A DNA stretch of 48,602 bases from NCBI GenBank assembly GCA_903822005.1, contig CAIJNL010000042.1, forward strand, positions 1 to 48,602. Direction: 5' to 3'. The stretch is from an uncultured Nitrospiraceae bacterium (GTDB taxonomy: Bacteria > Nitrospirota > Thermodesulfovibrionia > Thermodesulfovibrionales > Dissulfurispiraceae). Positions 1-7,843 of this stretch are shown piece after piece. Positions within the stretch are counted from its first letter, which is position 1. Every line of letters starts with the position of its first letter. The notes under the pieces are model-generated. The model ran no database searches and had not been told where the DNA came from. It was given only the letters and a program-made list of their open reading frames with translations. Both the position numbers and the translations under genes were made by a program.

Positions 1-1
1 C

Positions 2-364
2 TATGGTCAATTTGGCATGCCTGGAGATCTTCCGGTTGTAGGAGACTGGAACAACAGTGGCACAGCAAAGATAGGAGTTTTCCGGCCTTCAACCGGCATG
101 TGGTATCTGGATTTGAATGGCAGTGGCACATGGAGCGGTTGTGGACCTGATTCATGTCTGGGTCCTTTTGGAATGCCCGGAGATTACCCAGTTGTAGGAG
201 ACTGGACTGGCACGGGTACAATAAAAATCGGGGTTTTCCGGCCTTCAACCGGCATGTGGTATCTGGATCTAAATGGCAGTGGCACATGGAGCGGTTGCGG
301 AACTGATGGATGCTATGGTCAATTTGGCATGCCTGGAGACCTTCCGGTTACCGGCCAATGGTAA
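2..364 (+). CDS. C-terminal part of a 52-residue repeat protein (FG-GAP/propeller-like), partial
   Basis: Open from the first complete codon to a TAA at 362-364; the N-terminus lies outside the window. The visible part holds a little over two copies of a 52-residue (156-nt) unit with the cores GVFRPSTGMWYLDLNGSG, TWSGCG, a short Cys-containing loop, FGMPGD and PVVGDW. Glycine/aspartate-rich units ending in GDW resemble the beta-propeller-like repeats of large exported proteins in deltaproteobacterial genomes; that is a family-level guess. Each unit has two cysteines in the loop (CGxDxC), which could pair. The two copies are almost identical as DNA, suggesting recent duplication or homogenisation. 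Probably extracellular, but no signal peptide can be seen here. Confidence 0.75.
   Translation, partial: YGQFGMPGDLPVVGDWNNSGTAKIGVFRPSTGMWYLDLNGSGTWSGCGPDSCLGPFGMPGDYPVVGDWTGTGTIKIGVFRPSTGMWYLDLNGSGTWSGCGTDGCYGQFGMPGDLPVTGQW
74..364 (+). repeat. 156-bp tandem coding repeat
   Basis: The stretch beginning at 74 recurs at 230 with only scattered third-position changes, and a third partial copy starts near 313. The period is 156 bp, equal to 52 codons. Identity is high at the DNA level, not only in the protein. Confidence 0.8.
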
Positions 365-390
365 GTAATAACCAGTAACAAATAAGTACA

Positions 391-424
391 AACGGGGGCG
401 CGTCTCAGTACGCGCCCCCGTTTG
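391..424. terminator. Rho-independent terminator, probably bidirectional
   Basis: Perfect 12-bp GC-rich stem (AACGGGGGCGCG at 391-402 pairing with 411-422) with an 8-nt loop and short T/A tracts on both sides. It lies 27 bp after the repeat protein stop and 36 bp beyond the end of the convergent MFS gene, so it can serve both. Confidence 0.85.
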
Positions 425-459
425 CTATTTGCTTTGAATATGCCTTGCCGTCTGTGTCG

Positions 460-1833
460 TTAAGCTGTTTTACCGGCCGGTTTTCCGGAAACGCAGACTT
501 CATCGACCGGCTCGGTGATCGTCGCGAGAAAGACCAGGCAGAGGAGTGAACAGCCCGCCAGGAACATGAAGACCGCATCCCAGTTATACGCGTCCAGGAT
601 CATTCCAGTGATAATCGGGCCGCAGGCCCCGCCGAGCTGCCCGCCTGTGTTGACGACAGACATGGCGATCGGATAGGTCTGCTTGGTCGTCAATGCCATC
701 GGGTATACCATGAAGGCCGAATAACCGAGGTTGAGCAGGATCCCTGTCACAAACATGAGCAGGGCAAGCAGATAAGGTTCGTTGGGCGCGTATACCAAAG
801 CGTACATCATAAAGATAGTCGAAAGCGCGGTGACCATCATGACCGGCTTGCGCCGTTTATTGGTTATCTTGTCAGAAAACCATCCGCCCAGTACATTGCC
901 GATGATAGCTCCTACCCAGGGGGCCGATGCGACAATCCCCATGTTCATGATCGAAAATTTCTTTACGCTGAGCAGATATGTCGGAATCCATGCCAGCAGC
1001 ACGTTGACTATGGCAACGATAAAAAAGTAGCCCACCGTGCTTCCCCATATGTCCCATGAGCCAAAGACCCTCTTGTTTGTCTCGAGCAGGCTGACTTTTC
1101 TGGCCCTGATCAATGTGTCGAGCCATGCCAGATTGTAAGGCTTCGTTTGAGTTACCTTATCTGAAGGGCCCGCCTGTTCGGAATCGATATATTTGCATTC
1201 GGCTGACGAGCAGTAAGGGCTTTCAGCCGGATTGTTCCTGACGACGAAAAACCATACCAGAGAGAGCAGTATGCCGGGCACCGCGAATATGAAGAAAATG
1301 TACCGCCAGCCAAACGCCGCAATAATCAGGGCGCATAGAGGCGGAACAAGGACCGGTCCGAATTTTGCGGCAGCTAGGAAAATGCCTGTTGCCGTGCCTT
1401 TTTCTTTCGGCGGGAACCAGTGATTTATCGTTGAGGTAATGCCCACTGGCAGCGGGGCCTCAGCCAGTCCCAGCCCAAAGCGGTAAAGCTTGAGCATGAA
1501 TACCGAACCGGCGGTCCCGATCAGCCCGGTAAAGACTGAAGTCAATATCATCGCGAACGAAAATATCCTGCGCACACCCAGCTTGCTGTACGCAAAACCC
1601 GCCGGGATCTGAAAGATCGCGTAGCCGAGCAAAAACAGGCTCGCGAGGGCGCCGGCTTCGGTGTTGCTCATTATGAATTCTTTTCTTAGAAACGGCAGGG
1701 CCACTCCGATGTTCGCCCGGTCTGCCGCGGCAACCGTATAAATCAGAAAAATAAGCCCGGCAATTATCCAGCGGAACCCGGTTTTCTTTTCCCCCGTACC
1801 GGTTGTTGCCTCATTAAGCGCTGATTTAGTCAC
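460..1833 (-). CDS. MFS transporter, anion:cation symporter (ACS) type
   Basis: 457-residue polytopic membrane protein with the usual 12-helix MFS pattern and a central hydrophilic loop near residues 200-245. The N-terminal DRANIGVALPFLRKEF stretch and GYAIFQIPAGFAYSKLGVRR (loop 2-3 motif) are typical of ACS-family carriers, which take up sugar acids, tartrate, phthalate or similar organic anions with protons. Start is GTG at 1831-1833 with a G-rich ribosome site just upstream. It follows the dehydrogenase gene by 31 nt on the same strand, so the two probably form an operon. Substrate unknown; a hydroxy acid oxidised by the neighbouring dehydrogenase is the simplest inference. Confidence 0.85.
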   Translation of the reverse strand: MTKSALNEATTGTGEKKTGFRWIIAGLIFLIYTVAAADRANIGVALPFLRKEFIMSNTEAGALASLFLLGYAIFQIPAGFAYSKLGVRRIFSFAMILTSVFTGLIGTAGSVFMLKLYRFGLGLAEAPLPVGITSTINHWFPPKEKGTATGIFLAAAKFGPVLVPPLCALIIAAFGWRYIFFIFAVPGILLSLVWFFVVRNNPAESPYCSSAECKYIDSEQAGPSDKVTQTKPYNLAWLDTLIRARKVSLLETNKRVFGSWDIWGSTVGYFFIVAIVNVLLAWIPTYLLSVKKFSIMNMGIVASAPWVGAIIGNVLGGWFSDKITNKRRKPVMMVTALSTIFMMYALVYAPNEPYLLALLMFVTGILLNLGYSAFMVYPMALTTKQTYPIAMSVVNTGGQLGGACGPIITGMILDAYNWDAVFMFLAGCSLLCLVFLATITEPVDEVCVSGKPAGKTA

Positions 1834-1864
1834 GATATTCCCCCCCTATTGTCCATATAAAAGC

Positions 1865-2737
1865 CTATTCATGAAATATTTTCGTGAGCTGTTCCCAGCT
1901 CTCCGGTCTCTTTCCCTGGAACCTCTGCCTGAAATTCTTTGATTCCAGCCAGGTCAGTCTTTTTTCGGTCGCGATAGTCATGGTAGGCTCGATATTTAAC
2001 TCTTCGAGCATGCTGCGCACATCAAGCATCTCGTGGGCCTGGCGTTTGGCATGGATGGAGCCGGCAGTCACCAGAAAATTCATGACTTCTTCGAACGGCC
2101 CGGCATTGAGGGTGTCGGAAACTGAATCGAGCACGCGTCTTTCGACCCCGAGTTTGGAGGCGGCCTCGAGCATCTCGCAGGAAAGAGCTGACATGCCCTT
2201 CATGTAAATGCTGCGGACAAGTTTGATCGCGATGGCGTCTCCGGCGACATCACTGATCTTGGTCAGTTTCATATTGTAGGGAGCCATCACAGCCATAAAC
2301 TGGTCACTACCGTCGCCGCTAAGCAGGGTGGGCACCTTGTGCTGCGTCATGATGAGCAGGCCCATCATCGCTCCGTCAACAAATTTGGCCCCTGTCTTGT
2401 GGACTATTGCGTCTATTTTCTTCTTGGTGTTCGGCGAAGAAGTGGACACGTCCACATAAATCTTCGTGCTGTTAAGGGCTTTTACGGTCTCGGCTGCGGC
2501 TGCGAACGCGTTCGCTCCCGGCACGGCGGCAATGATAACATCCGCATATTTCGCTACTTCCTGCCAGTTTGGCAGCAATTTGACATCTGCGTCCTTGGAG
2601 CGGCTTCTTACAATGGCGCCGTCTTTCGGGTCTTCCTGCACAATGTCATAAGCTACAATCCCCGTCAGTCCCTCCTTTTTGAAACCTGAAGATATCTCAT
2701 AACCTACCTCTCCAAAACCAATAAAACCAAGCTTCAT
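1865..2737 (-). CDS. NAD(P)-dependent dehydrogenase, 6-phosphogluconate/3-hydroxyisobutyrate dehydrogenase-like with DUF1932-type C-terminus
   Basis: 290 residues. The N-terminal Rossmann motif GFIGFGEVG (residues 4-12) and a beta-hydroxyacid dehydrogenase fold precede a helical C-terminal domain (KLVRSIYMKGMSALSCEMLEAA, about 173-194) of the DUF1932 type. Members oxidise beta-hydroxy acids; the exact substrate cannot be read from sequence. ATG start with a strong G-rich site (GGGGGGGGA) upstream. It is the first gene of a two-gene operon with the MFS carrier and is divergent from a LysR regulator, a classic regulator-target arrangement. Confidence 0.8.
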   Translation of the reverse strand: MKLGFIGFGEVGYEISSGFKKEGLTGIVAYDIVQEDPKDGAIVRSRSKDADVKLLPNWQEVAKYADVIIAAVPGANAFAAAAETVKALNSTKIYVDVSTSSPNTKKKIDAIVHKTGAKFVDGAMMGLLIMTQHKVPTLLSGDGSDQFMAVMAPYNMKLTKISDVAGDAIAIKLVRSIYMKGMSALSCEMLEAASKLGVERRVLDSVSDTLNAGPFEEVMNFLVTAGSIHAKRQAHEMLDVRSMLEELNIEPTMTIATEKRLTWLESKNFRQRFQGKRPESWEQLTKIFHE

Positions 2738-3221
2738 GCTGTCCCCCCCATAACTGATTTATAATGTTGCTGTCGAATCTCTATTGGATATCTGCAACGA
2801 TCTGTTTTAAGCCGGAATTTTCGTTAAGCTGTCCTTCATTCTTTACGTAATTATCAGGCATTAAAATTGAAAAGTAAAGCGACTTTTTTAGCTGAGTAAT
2901 ATCACTTTTTTCGATATTACAGGCGTCAGCTTTCAAGGTTTGAAAAAACATGAGCCGCCGCCTCACTATTGCGTCTCTATGTAAGTCATACTCATAATAA
3001 ACCTATCATCAGTAACTATCAATGTCTGCCTGCAAATAACTTGTCCCGGAGGCTGATTATTTCCAGTTACACCCAGGTCGTTCTTGACGATTATCACGTT
3101 TCAATGCTAGATTTTCAGATGAGTATAACTCGCATTGATTTCAATAGTTTGCCATGCCGCGGATGCCCATCCCTGCTTTTTAACTATTTGCCGGCGCTTC
3201 ATGACTCAATGAGAGGCCATT
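2738..3221. promoter_or_regulatory. Divergent intergenic region with a perfect inverted repeat (candidate LysR operator)
   Basis: 484 bp without a convincing gene separate the dehydrogenase/MFS operon from the LysR gene. The main structure is GTAATATC (2896-2903) and GATATTAC (2913-2920), a perfect 8-bp inverted repeat with a 9-bp spacer, about 160-180 bp upstream of the dehydrogenase start. LysR proteins bind interrupted dyads in such divergent regions, so this is the best operator candidate. Short ORFs here have neither ribosome sites nor recognisable motifs. Confidence 0.45.
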
Positions 3222-4124
3222 ATGCTGTATAGCCGGGGGATGGAAGCGTTCCTGGCAGTTGTCAGGACACGCAATGTCAGCAAGGCCTCGGAAGCTCTTA
3301 ATCTGGCACAATCAACTGTAAGTAAACGGATATTTGTCCTGGAGCAGGAAATCGGCGTTCAGTTGTTCGAGAGAGGCAAAGGTCTCAAAACCGTCGAGCT
3401 CACTCCGGCAGGAGAGATTTTTGTGGACATGGCGGAACGCTGGCTGACTCTGACCCGGGAAATGAACATCATGCTGACTCAGGGCCCGACACTGGCCCTG
3501 AATATAGGGATGCTGGACAGCCTCATTAATTCCATTTTCCCGTTCCTCTTCGAAAGACTGATCAGCCATCATTCACTTTATCGCCTGAAAATTATTACAT
3601 CGGTATCCAAAGATGCTTATGACCTGATAGAAACGCGCCAGGTGGATGTGGCCTTCAGCCTGCTGGAGAGAAACCATCCGAACATACATATGCAGCAATG
3701 TTTCACCGAGCCTCTGGTGGTTTTACGGACCGCGGCCTTTGCCCAAACTCCAACACGGATCTGGCATCCGAAAGATCTTAATCCGAGTGATGAGCTTTAC
3801 ATTACATGGGGGGTGACTTATCAGATATGGCATGATCATCAGTGGGATTTAAGACTCAACAAAGTCCAGATAAATACCGCAAATCTGGCTTTGCAGCTGC
3901 TTCGGCAGGACAGGTTGTGGGCCATAGTCCCGGAATCCATCGCAAAGAATGCCGTCTTGCGCGGAAACTTTAGCTACGGTTATCTGTCGGAACCACCGCC
4001 AAGGCGCATCGTGTATAAACTGACCCACAAATATCCCAAGGCCTCTACTGTTGAGTCTCTTAAAATCTTTGATAACTACCTAAACTGTGTGTTGGCTGAT
4101 AAATTATCGCCTGCGAAGGGCTGA
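3222..4124 (+). CDS. LysR-family transcriptional regulator
   Basis: 300 residues, the normal LysR length. The N-terminal winged helix-turn-helix covers about residues 5-65 (FLAVVRTRNVSKASEALNLA, QSTVSKRIFVLEQEIGVQLF), followed by the ligand-sensing domain, with DLIETRQVDVAFSLLE typical of its first lobe. ATG at 3222 has GAGAGG upstream; an in-frame ATG at 3240 is an alternative with a G-rich site. It is divergent from the dehydrogenase/MFS pair, which it probably controls in response to their substrate. Confidence 0.9.
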   Translation: MLYSRGMEAFLAVVRTRNVSKASEALNLAQSTVSKRIFVLEQEIGVQLFERGKGLKTVELTPAGEIFVDMAERWLTLTREMNIMLTQGPTLALNIGMLDSLINSIFPFLFERLISHHSLYRLKIITSVSKDAYDLIETRQVDVAFSLLERNHPNIHMQQCFTEPLVVLRTAAFAQTPTRIWHPKDLNPSDELYITWGVTYQIWHDHQWDLRLNKVQINTANLALQLLRQDRLWAIVPESIAKNAVLRGNFSYGYLSEPPPRRIVYKLTHKYPKASTVESLKIFDNYLNCVLADKLSPAKG

Positions 4125-4172
4125 CTGTCGCATAAAAGGGCGCGACTTGAATGTTTCAGGGGAGGGGAAGCC

Positions 4173-5177
4173 ATGAGCAGCACTATAAAAAGAATTGAGT
4201 ATGCATTGATAGTACTGACAATATTATTGCCGGCGGTTTGGTGTCTTGCAGCAGATCCGGACCGCGGGGCCCCGTCTGCAGCGGTGGCCGGGCCGCCTGA
4301 AAGGCAGGAACTCGACAAGCTGGATACATATGTGTCCGGCTTCAGGCTGCTGAGAGCTACCCTCTTCCGGGGTGTGTCCAGCACGAATGTTGCGGATGAT
4401 CGCGGTAATCTGGTGAAGATTGCACGGGACGGCTGGTTTGAGGATGAGCCCCTCAGGAAAGAGAGGGAGATTATCGGGTTAGTGTCGGCCATGAAGTCGG
4501 CGCCTGCAATACCGGAGGCCGCAGTGCGCTATTTCTTCAGGGCGGGCACCCTGATAAGGTCCGCAAGGATTGCCCCTGATTACAAGTACGCGATAGACGC
4601 ATACAAGGAGGCGCTGTTTGAAGCGCCCTGGTGGGGCGACGCATACTATAACCTCGGGATTGCCTTTGCCCTGGCGGGCCGTGACAGCGATGCCGTGGAA
4701 TCGCTCAAGCTATATCTTTTGACCAGGCCCATAGAGTCCGACAGGGCCCTGGCCCAGAAAAAAATCGATGAGCTGGAGGGGAAAAAAGAGCTGACCGGAA
4801 AGCGTTACGAAGACTCCAGGCAGGAGGCGAGCCAGGGATCAATCGACTACAGCCGCGGACCGGCAGGATACGACGACGCTATCCGCCACTGGAAGAGGGC
4901 GCTGGAACTAAACCCGGACGATCCTGATAACTACAACATATATTACAGCCTTGGCGAGATCTACATGAATAGAGGGGACCTGGACGAAGCCGGCAGGAAC
5001 ATGCAGAAGTCCTTTGAACTGAAACCGGAACAGTCTGACGCAATTCGCTACAGCAACTTCGGGTCTGTCCTGCAGCGCAGCGGCGATCACAACGGCGCCT
5101 GCCGGTATTTCAAAAAAGGGTGTGAGGCCGATGAAGAGATGAGCTGCATCAGCCATCGCAGCATGTCGTGCTGGTAG
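4173..5177 (+). CDS. Exported tetratricopeptide-repeat (TPR) protein
   Basis: 334 residues. A signal peptide is visible (basic start, hydrophobic YALIVLTILLPAVWCLA, then A-D at about residues 27-29), so the protein is probably periplasmic or exported. TPR-like helices cover about residues 130-180 (YAIDAYKEALFEAPWWGDAYYNLG) and 225-330 (DAIRHWKRALELNPDD, YYSLGEIYMNRGDLDEA, NFGSVLQRSGDHNGACRYF). The C-terminus is cysteine-rich (C-x6-C, then two more). Start chosen at ATG 4173 with GGGGAGGGG upstream. Role unknown; TPRs imply protein binding. It is 48 bp before a second exported protein, possibly co-transcribed. Confidence 0.75.
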   Translation: MSSTIKRIEYALIVLTILLPAVWCLAADPDRGAPSAAVAGPPERQELDKLDTYVSGFRLLRATLFRGVSSTNVADDRGNLVKIARDGWFEDEPLRKEREIIGLVSAMKSAPAIPEAAVRYFFRAGTLIRSARIAPDYKYAIDAYKEALFEAPWWGDAYYNLGIAFALAGRDSDAVESLKLYLLTRPIESDRALAQKKIDELEGKKELTGKRYEDSRQEASQGSIDYSRGPAGYDDAIRHWKRALELNPDDPDNYNIYYSLGEIYMNRGDLDEAGRNMQKSFELKPEQSDAIRYSNFGSVLQRSGDHNGACRYFKKGCEADEEMSCISHRSMSCW

Positions 5178-5225
5178 TACCGTGCCCGGAATAAGCTTTC
5201 CGGAAAACAAGAAAGGAGAAAACCG

Positions 5226-5861
5226 ATGAAGAAAATTATTATGTTGATTGTTTCTTTCCTTTTCATCTTCTCGGCCGCATGTTATGGCGCTGACACAAAA
5301 GAGCCGGACTACTACGCCATGGTAAAGCAGTTGAAAAATAATGACCTGAATGTGGACTTCAACGCGCTTAGAATGTCTTATACCAGGACGCAGGATTATC
5401 AGCCCTATGGCGGAGAGACAAGCAAAGTGGTCGATTCTGCGGTTGATGCCGCAAACAGAAAAGATTACAAGGAAGCCATAAGGCTGGCCGAAGCCGCGCT
5501 CGAAAAAAACTTTGTAGATTTTGACGCGCATTTGATATGCCAGATGGGATACCGTGAGCTGGGCAGTCTCACAAAATATGCCTTTCACAGAAATATCCTG
5601 AAAGGCCTGGTCAACTCATTATATGCCTCGGGAGACGGGCTTACACCCGCGACTGCGATTATAGTTATTAATACCCGCGAAGAATATTTTCTTATGCGTG
5701 CTAACGGGCTCAGAAAGATCAAACAGAGCCTGGTTAAAGCTGACGGCCATAGTTACGACAAGATGGAAGTTGAGAATGTGAAGACCTCTGAAAAAAAGGT
5801 TTTGTATTTCAATGTTGACATGCCATTTGACTGGCTGAGCAAGAGCATGCAGAAAAAATAG
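5226..5861 (+). CDS. Exported DUF4919-like protein
   Basis: 211 residues with a clear signal peptide (MKKIIMLIVSFLFIFSAACYG, then ADT). The remainder resembles the DUF4919 family: an N-terminal DYYAMVKQLKNNDLNVDFNALRMSYT segment, a short repeat-like helical region (AANRKDYKEAIRLAEAAL) and a C-terminal beta-rich part (KVLYFNVDMPFDWLSKSM). Function of the family is not known. AAAGGAGAA precedes the ATG by 6 nt. The cysteine at residue 19 could be read as a weak lipobox (FSAAC), so a lipoprotein is possible. Probably co-transcribed with the TPR protein upstream. Confidence 0.7.
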   Translation: MKKIIMLIVSFLFIFSAACYGADTKEPDYYAMVKQLKNNDLNVDFNALRMSYTRTQDYQPYGGETSKVVDSAVDAANRKDYKEAIRLAEAALEKNFVDFDAHLICQMGYRELGSLTKYAFHRNILKGLVNSLYASGDGLTPATAIIVINTREEYFLMRANGLRKIKQSLVKADGHSYDKMEVENVKTSEKKVLYFNVDMPFDWLSKSMQKK

Positions 5862-6015
5862 TCTCTGATTTTTTGTGCCGCTATTTTCCCCCCTGATATC
5901 CAGGCTGCGGGTAGCGCATGTCAGAAAAGAATAGATATCATTGCGTCTACAATAGCATTATCGCATTGGTATTATTCGAAATTATATAATTAATTTTAAT
6001 AATAAGTGACATACA

Positions 6016-6046
6016 TGCATCAATATTGCAATAAACTGCATCAATA
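6016..6046 (+). promoter_or_regulatory. Candidate upstream activating sequence: two direct TGCATCAATA repeats
   Basis: TGCATCAATA occurs at 6016-6025 and again at 6037-6046, exactly 21 bp apart (two helical turns, same DNA face). TTGCAATA lies between them. They sit about 105-135 bp upstream of the predicted transcription start of the sigma-54 promoter, the normal place for binding of a sigma-54 activator. The PrpR-type activator at 14109-15974 is the obvious candidate binder. Binding is inferred. Confidence 0.55.
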
Positions 6047-6124
6047 AAAAGGCAATGTAAGCTGTCGCCGAAAATCCCTGCAACAGGGCTCATTCAACAT
6101 TCTGATAATTAAGGTTTTTATTGG

Positions 6125-6141
6125 TTGGCATGCTTATTGTT
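6125..6141 (+). promoter_or_regulatory. Sigma-54 (-24/-12) promoter for dctA-citDEFC
   Basis: TTGGCATGCTTATTGTT matches the sigma-54 consensus TGGCAYR-N4-TTGCW, with the -24 GG intact and only the final C of the -12 GC replaced by T. GG and GT are ten bases apart, as required. Transcription would start near 6152, about 50 nt before the carrier ATG. No comparable sigma-70 element is seen. Confidence 0.65.
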
Positions 6142-6202
6142 ATAAATAGCCCAGTAATTTTGATAGCTCATCACACGTAATCTTATATAAAAGGAGAGTG
6201 GC

Positions 6203-7504
6203 ATGGATCAGAAAAAAAGCAGGGCAGCATCTCTTTGCGGTCAGTTGTATTTTCAGGTAGTCGTCTGCGTTCTGCTCGGAATTCTCATCGGTTTCATCAA
6301 GCCTGATTGGGGAGTAGCACTTAAGCCGGTGGGCGATGCCTTTATCAAGCTCATCAAGATGCTGCTGGCTCCGATTATCTTCGGCACCCTCGTCATAGGC
6401 ATCGCAAAAATGGGCGATATGAAAGAGCTTGGACGGGTAGGCGTCAAGGCGCTCATCTATTTTGAGATCGTGTCAACGCTTGCACTTGTTATCGGTATGG
6501 TTGTTGTTAATATATGGCAGCCTGGAGTCGGGATGAATATCGATGCGAAGACTATCGACACCTCATCCATTGCGACTTACACCTCGGCTGCCAAGCAGCA
6601 GGGCGCGATCAACTTCTTTATGGACATGATCCCATCGAGCGTGGGAGATGCTTTTGTAAAGGGCAACATGCTGCAGATCATCCTTTTCGCCCTGTTGTTC
6701 GGCCTGGCAATATCCATGCTGCATGACAAGGAAAAGAAGGACACGGCGATTAAGGTCATTGATTCCCTCCTCCACGGAATGTTCGGTATTGTGAAGATGG
6801 TGATGAGGCTCGCGCCTTTGGGCGCACTGGGTGCTATGGCTTTTACTGTAGGCAAATACGGTGTTGGTTCGCTTATGCAGCTTATGCAGCTTATCATATG
6901 CGTCTACGTTACCAGCTTTATATTCATTATTTTTGTGCTCGGGTCAATCGCCTGGTACAACAAGATTTCGGTATGGAAATTTCTCGTGTATATCAAAGAG
7001 GAAATCCTTATCGCACTGGCAACCTGCTCAACGGAAGCCGTCCTGCCCCGGATGCTGGTAAAGCTCGAACAGCTTGGCTGCAGCAAATCGGTTGTCGGCC
7101 TGGTCCTGCCTACCGGGTATGCCTTTAATGCCGACGGCACGGCCATCTATATGACAATGGCAGCTATTTTTATTGCCCAGGCAATGAACATTCCATTGAC
7201 TATATGGGACCAGCTGCTTCTTCTCGGGGTCCTGCTGTTCACTTCAAAAGGATCTGCCGGCGTGGCGGGTGCCGGATTCATAACCCTTGCCGCAACCCTG
7301 GCCTCAATGGACAGTATCCCGGTTGCGGGCATGGTCATACTGCTGGGTGTTGACCGGTTTATCAATGAAGTAAGGGCACTGACGAATGTAATCGGCAATG
7401 GCATTGCAACTATCGCAGTTGCCAGGTGGGAAGGCGCTTTCGATGACAAGCGTGCATCAGATGTTCTCAACGGCAGGATAAATGTGGAGAATGATACTAG
7501 ATAG
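6203..7504 (+). CDS. dctA: DctA-type dicarboxylate/cation symporter (DAACS family)
   Basis: 433 residues with 8 hydrophobic segments and two re-entrant loops, as in DctA/GltP carriers, which couple organic acid uptake to protons or sodium. Diagnostic stretches are ALATCSTEAVLPRML (hairpin 1; E. coli DctA has a serine-rich GTSSSESALPRML here), VVGLVLPTGYAFNADGTAIY and TSKGSAGVAGAGFITLAATL. The CST in place of SSS lies near the substrate site. AAAGGAGAG precedes ATG 6203. It is the first gene of the operon with citDEFC, 42 nt before citD, so a role in moving citrate or the succinate/fumarate partner is inferred. Family members normally carry C4 acids, so citrate transport is unproven. Confidence 0.85.
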   Translation: MDQKKSRAASLCGQLYFQVVVCVLLGILIGFIKPDWGVALKPVGDAFIKLIKMLLAPIIFGTLVIGIAKMGDMKELGRVGVKALIYFEIVSTLALVIGMVVVNIWQPGVGMNIDAKTIDTSSIATYTSAAKQQGAINFFMDMIPSSVGDAFVKGNMLQIILFALLFGLAISMLHDKEKKDTAIKVIDSLLHGMFGIVKMVMRLAPLGALGAMAFTVGKYGVGSLMQLMQLIICVYVTSFIFIIFVLGSIAWYNKISVWKFLVYIKEEILIALATCSTEAVLPRMLVKLEQLGCSKSVVGLVLPTGYAFNADGTAIYMTMAAIFIAQAMNIPLTIWDQLLLLGVLLFTSKGSAGVAGAGFITLAATLASMDSIPVAGMVILLGVDRFINEVRALTNVIGNGIATIAVARWEGAFDDKRASDVLNGRINVENDTR

Positions 7505-7546
7505 CGGTGACCGTTGAGTGAATGACAGATTTTGGAGGAGGGATGT

Positions 7547-7843
7547 ATGAGCAGTTTAAAACCATCTCAGGCCGGGACGCTTGAATCCAACGACATAGTA
7601 ATTACCGTTGGACTGGGCAGCAAGGGCGAGGGCATAGTGATCGAGATGCAGAGTACGGTGTTCGCCCAGTACGGCGAGCAGATACGTAAGGTCATCGAAG
7701 ACACCGTGAAAGGCCAGGGGATAGCGGATATCTATATAAAAGCGGTAGACAGGGGAGCGCTCGACTGCACGGTGCGGGCCAGGACATTGACCGCCCTGTC
7801 GCGCGCGGGAGTGGAGATAAAGGAGGGGCAGGTATGGAGCTGA
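7547..7843 (+). CDS. citD: Citrate lyase acyl carrier protein (gamma subunit)
   Basis: 98 residues, the usual CitD size. The AGTLES segment at residues 9-14 matches the attachment site of CitD; Ser14 would carry the phosphoribosyl-dephospho-CoA arm through which acetyl and citryl groups pass. Start chosen at ATG 7547 because a near-perfect ribosome site (GGAGGAGGG, 7534-7542) precedes it; an upstream in-frame TTG at 7532 would lie on top of that site. It overlaps citE by 10 nt, so the two are translationally coupled. Confidence 0.92.
   Translation: MSSLKPSQAGTLESNDIVITVGLGSKGEGIVIEMQSTVFAQYGEQIRKVIEDTVKGQGIADIYIKAVDRGALDCTVRARTLTALSRAGVEIKEGQVWS

Larger units (their letters stand above)
5862..6202 (+). 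promoter_or_regulatory. Regulatory region of the carrier/citrate-lyase operon
   Basis: 341 bp AT-rich region without a gene. It holds a tandem 10-bp repeat and a -24/-12 promoter, both listed separately, and a short leader to the carrier gene. Confidence 0.6.

Noticed and set aside
2969-3232. 87-residue plus-strand ORF before the LysR gene
   Set aside because: No ribosome site, no recognisable motif, overlaps the regulator start; it lies in a promoter region.
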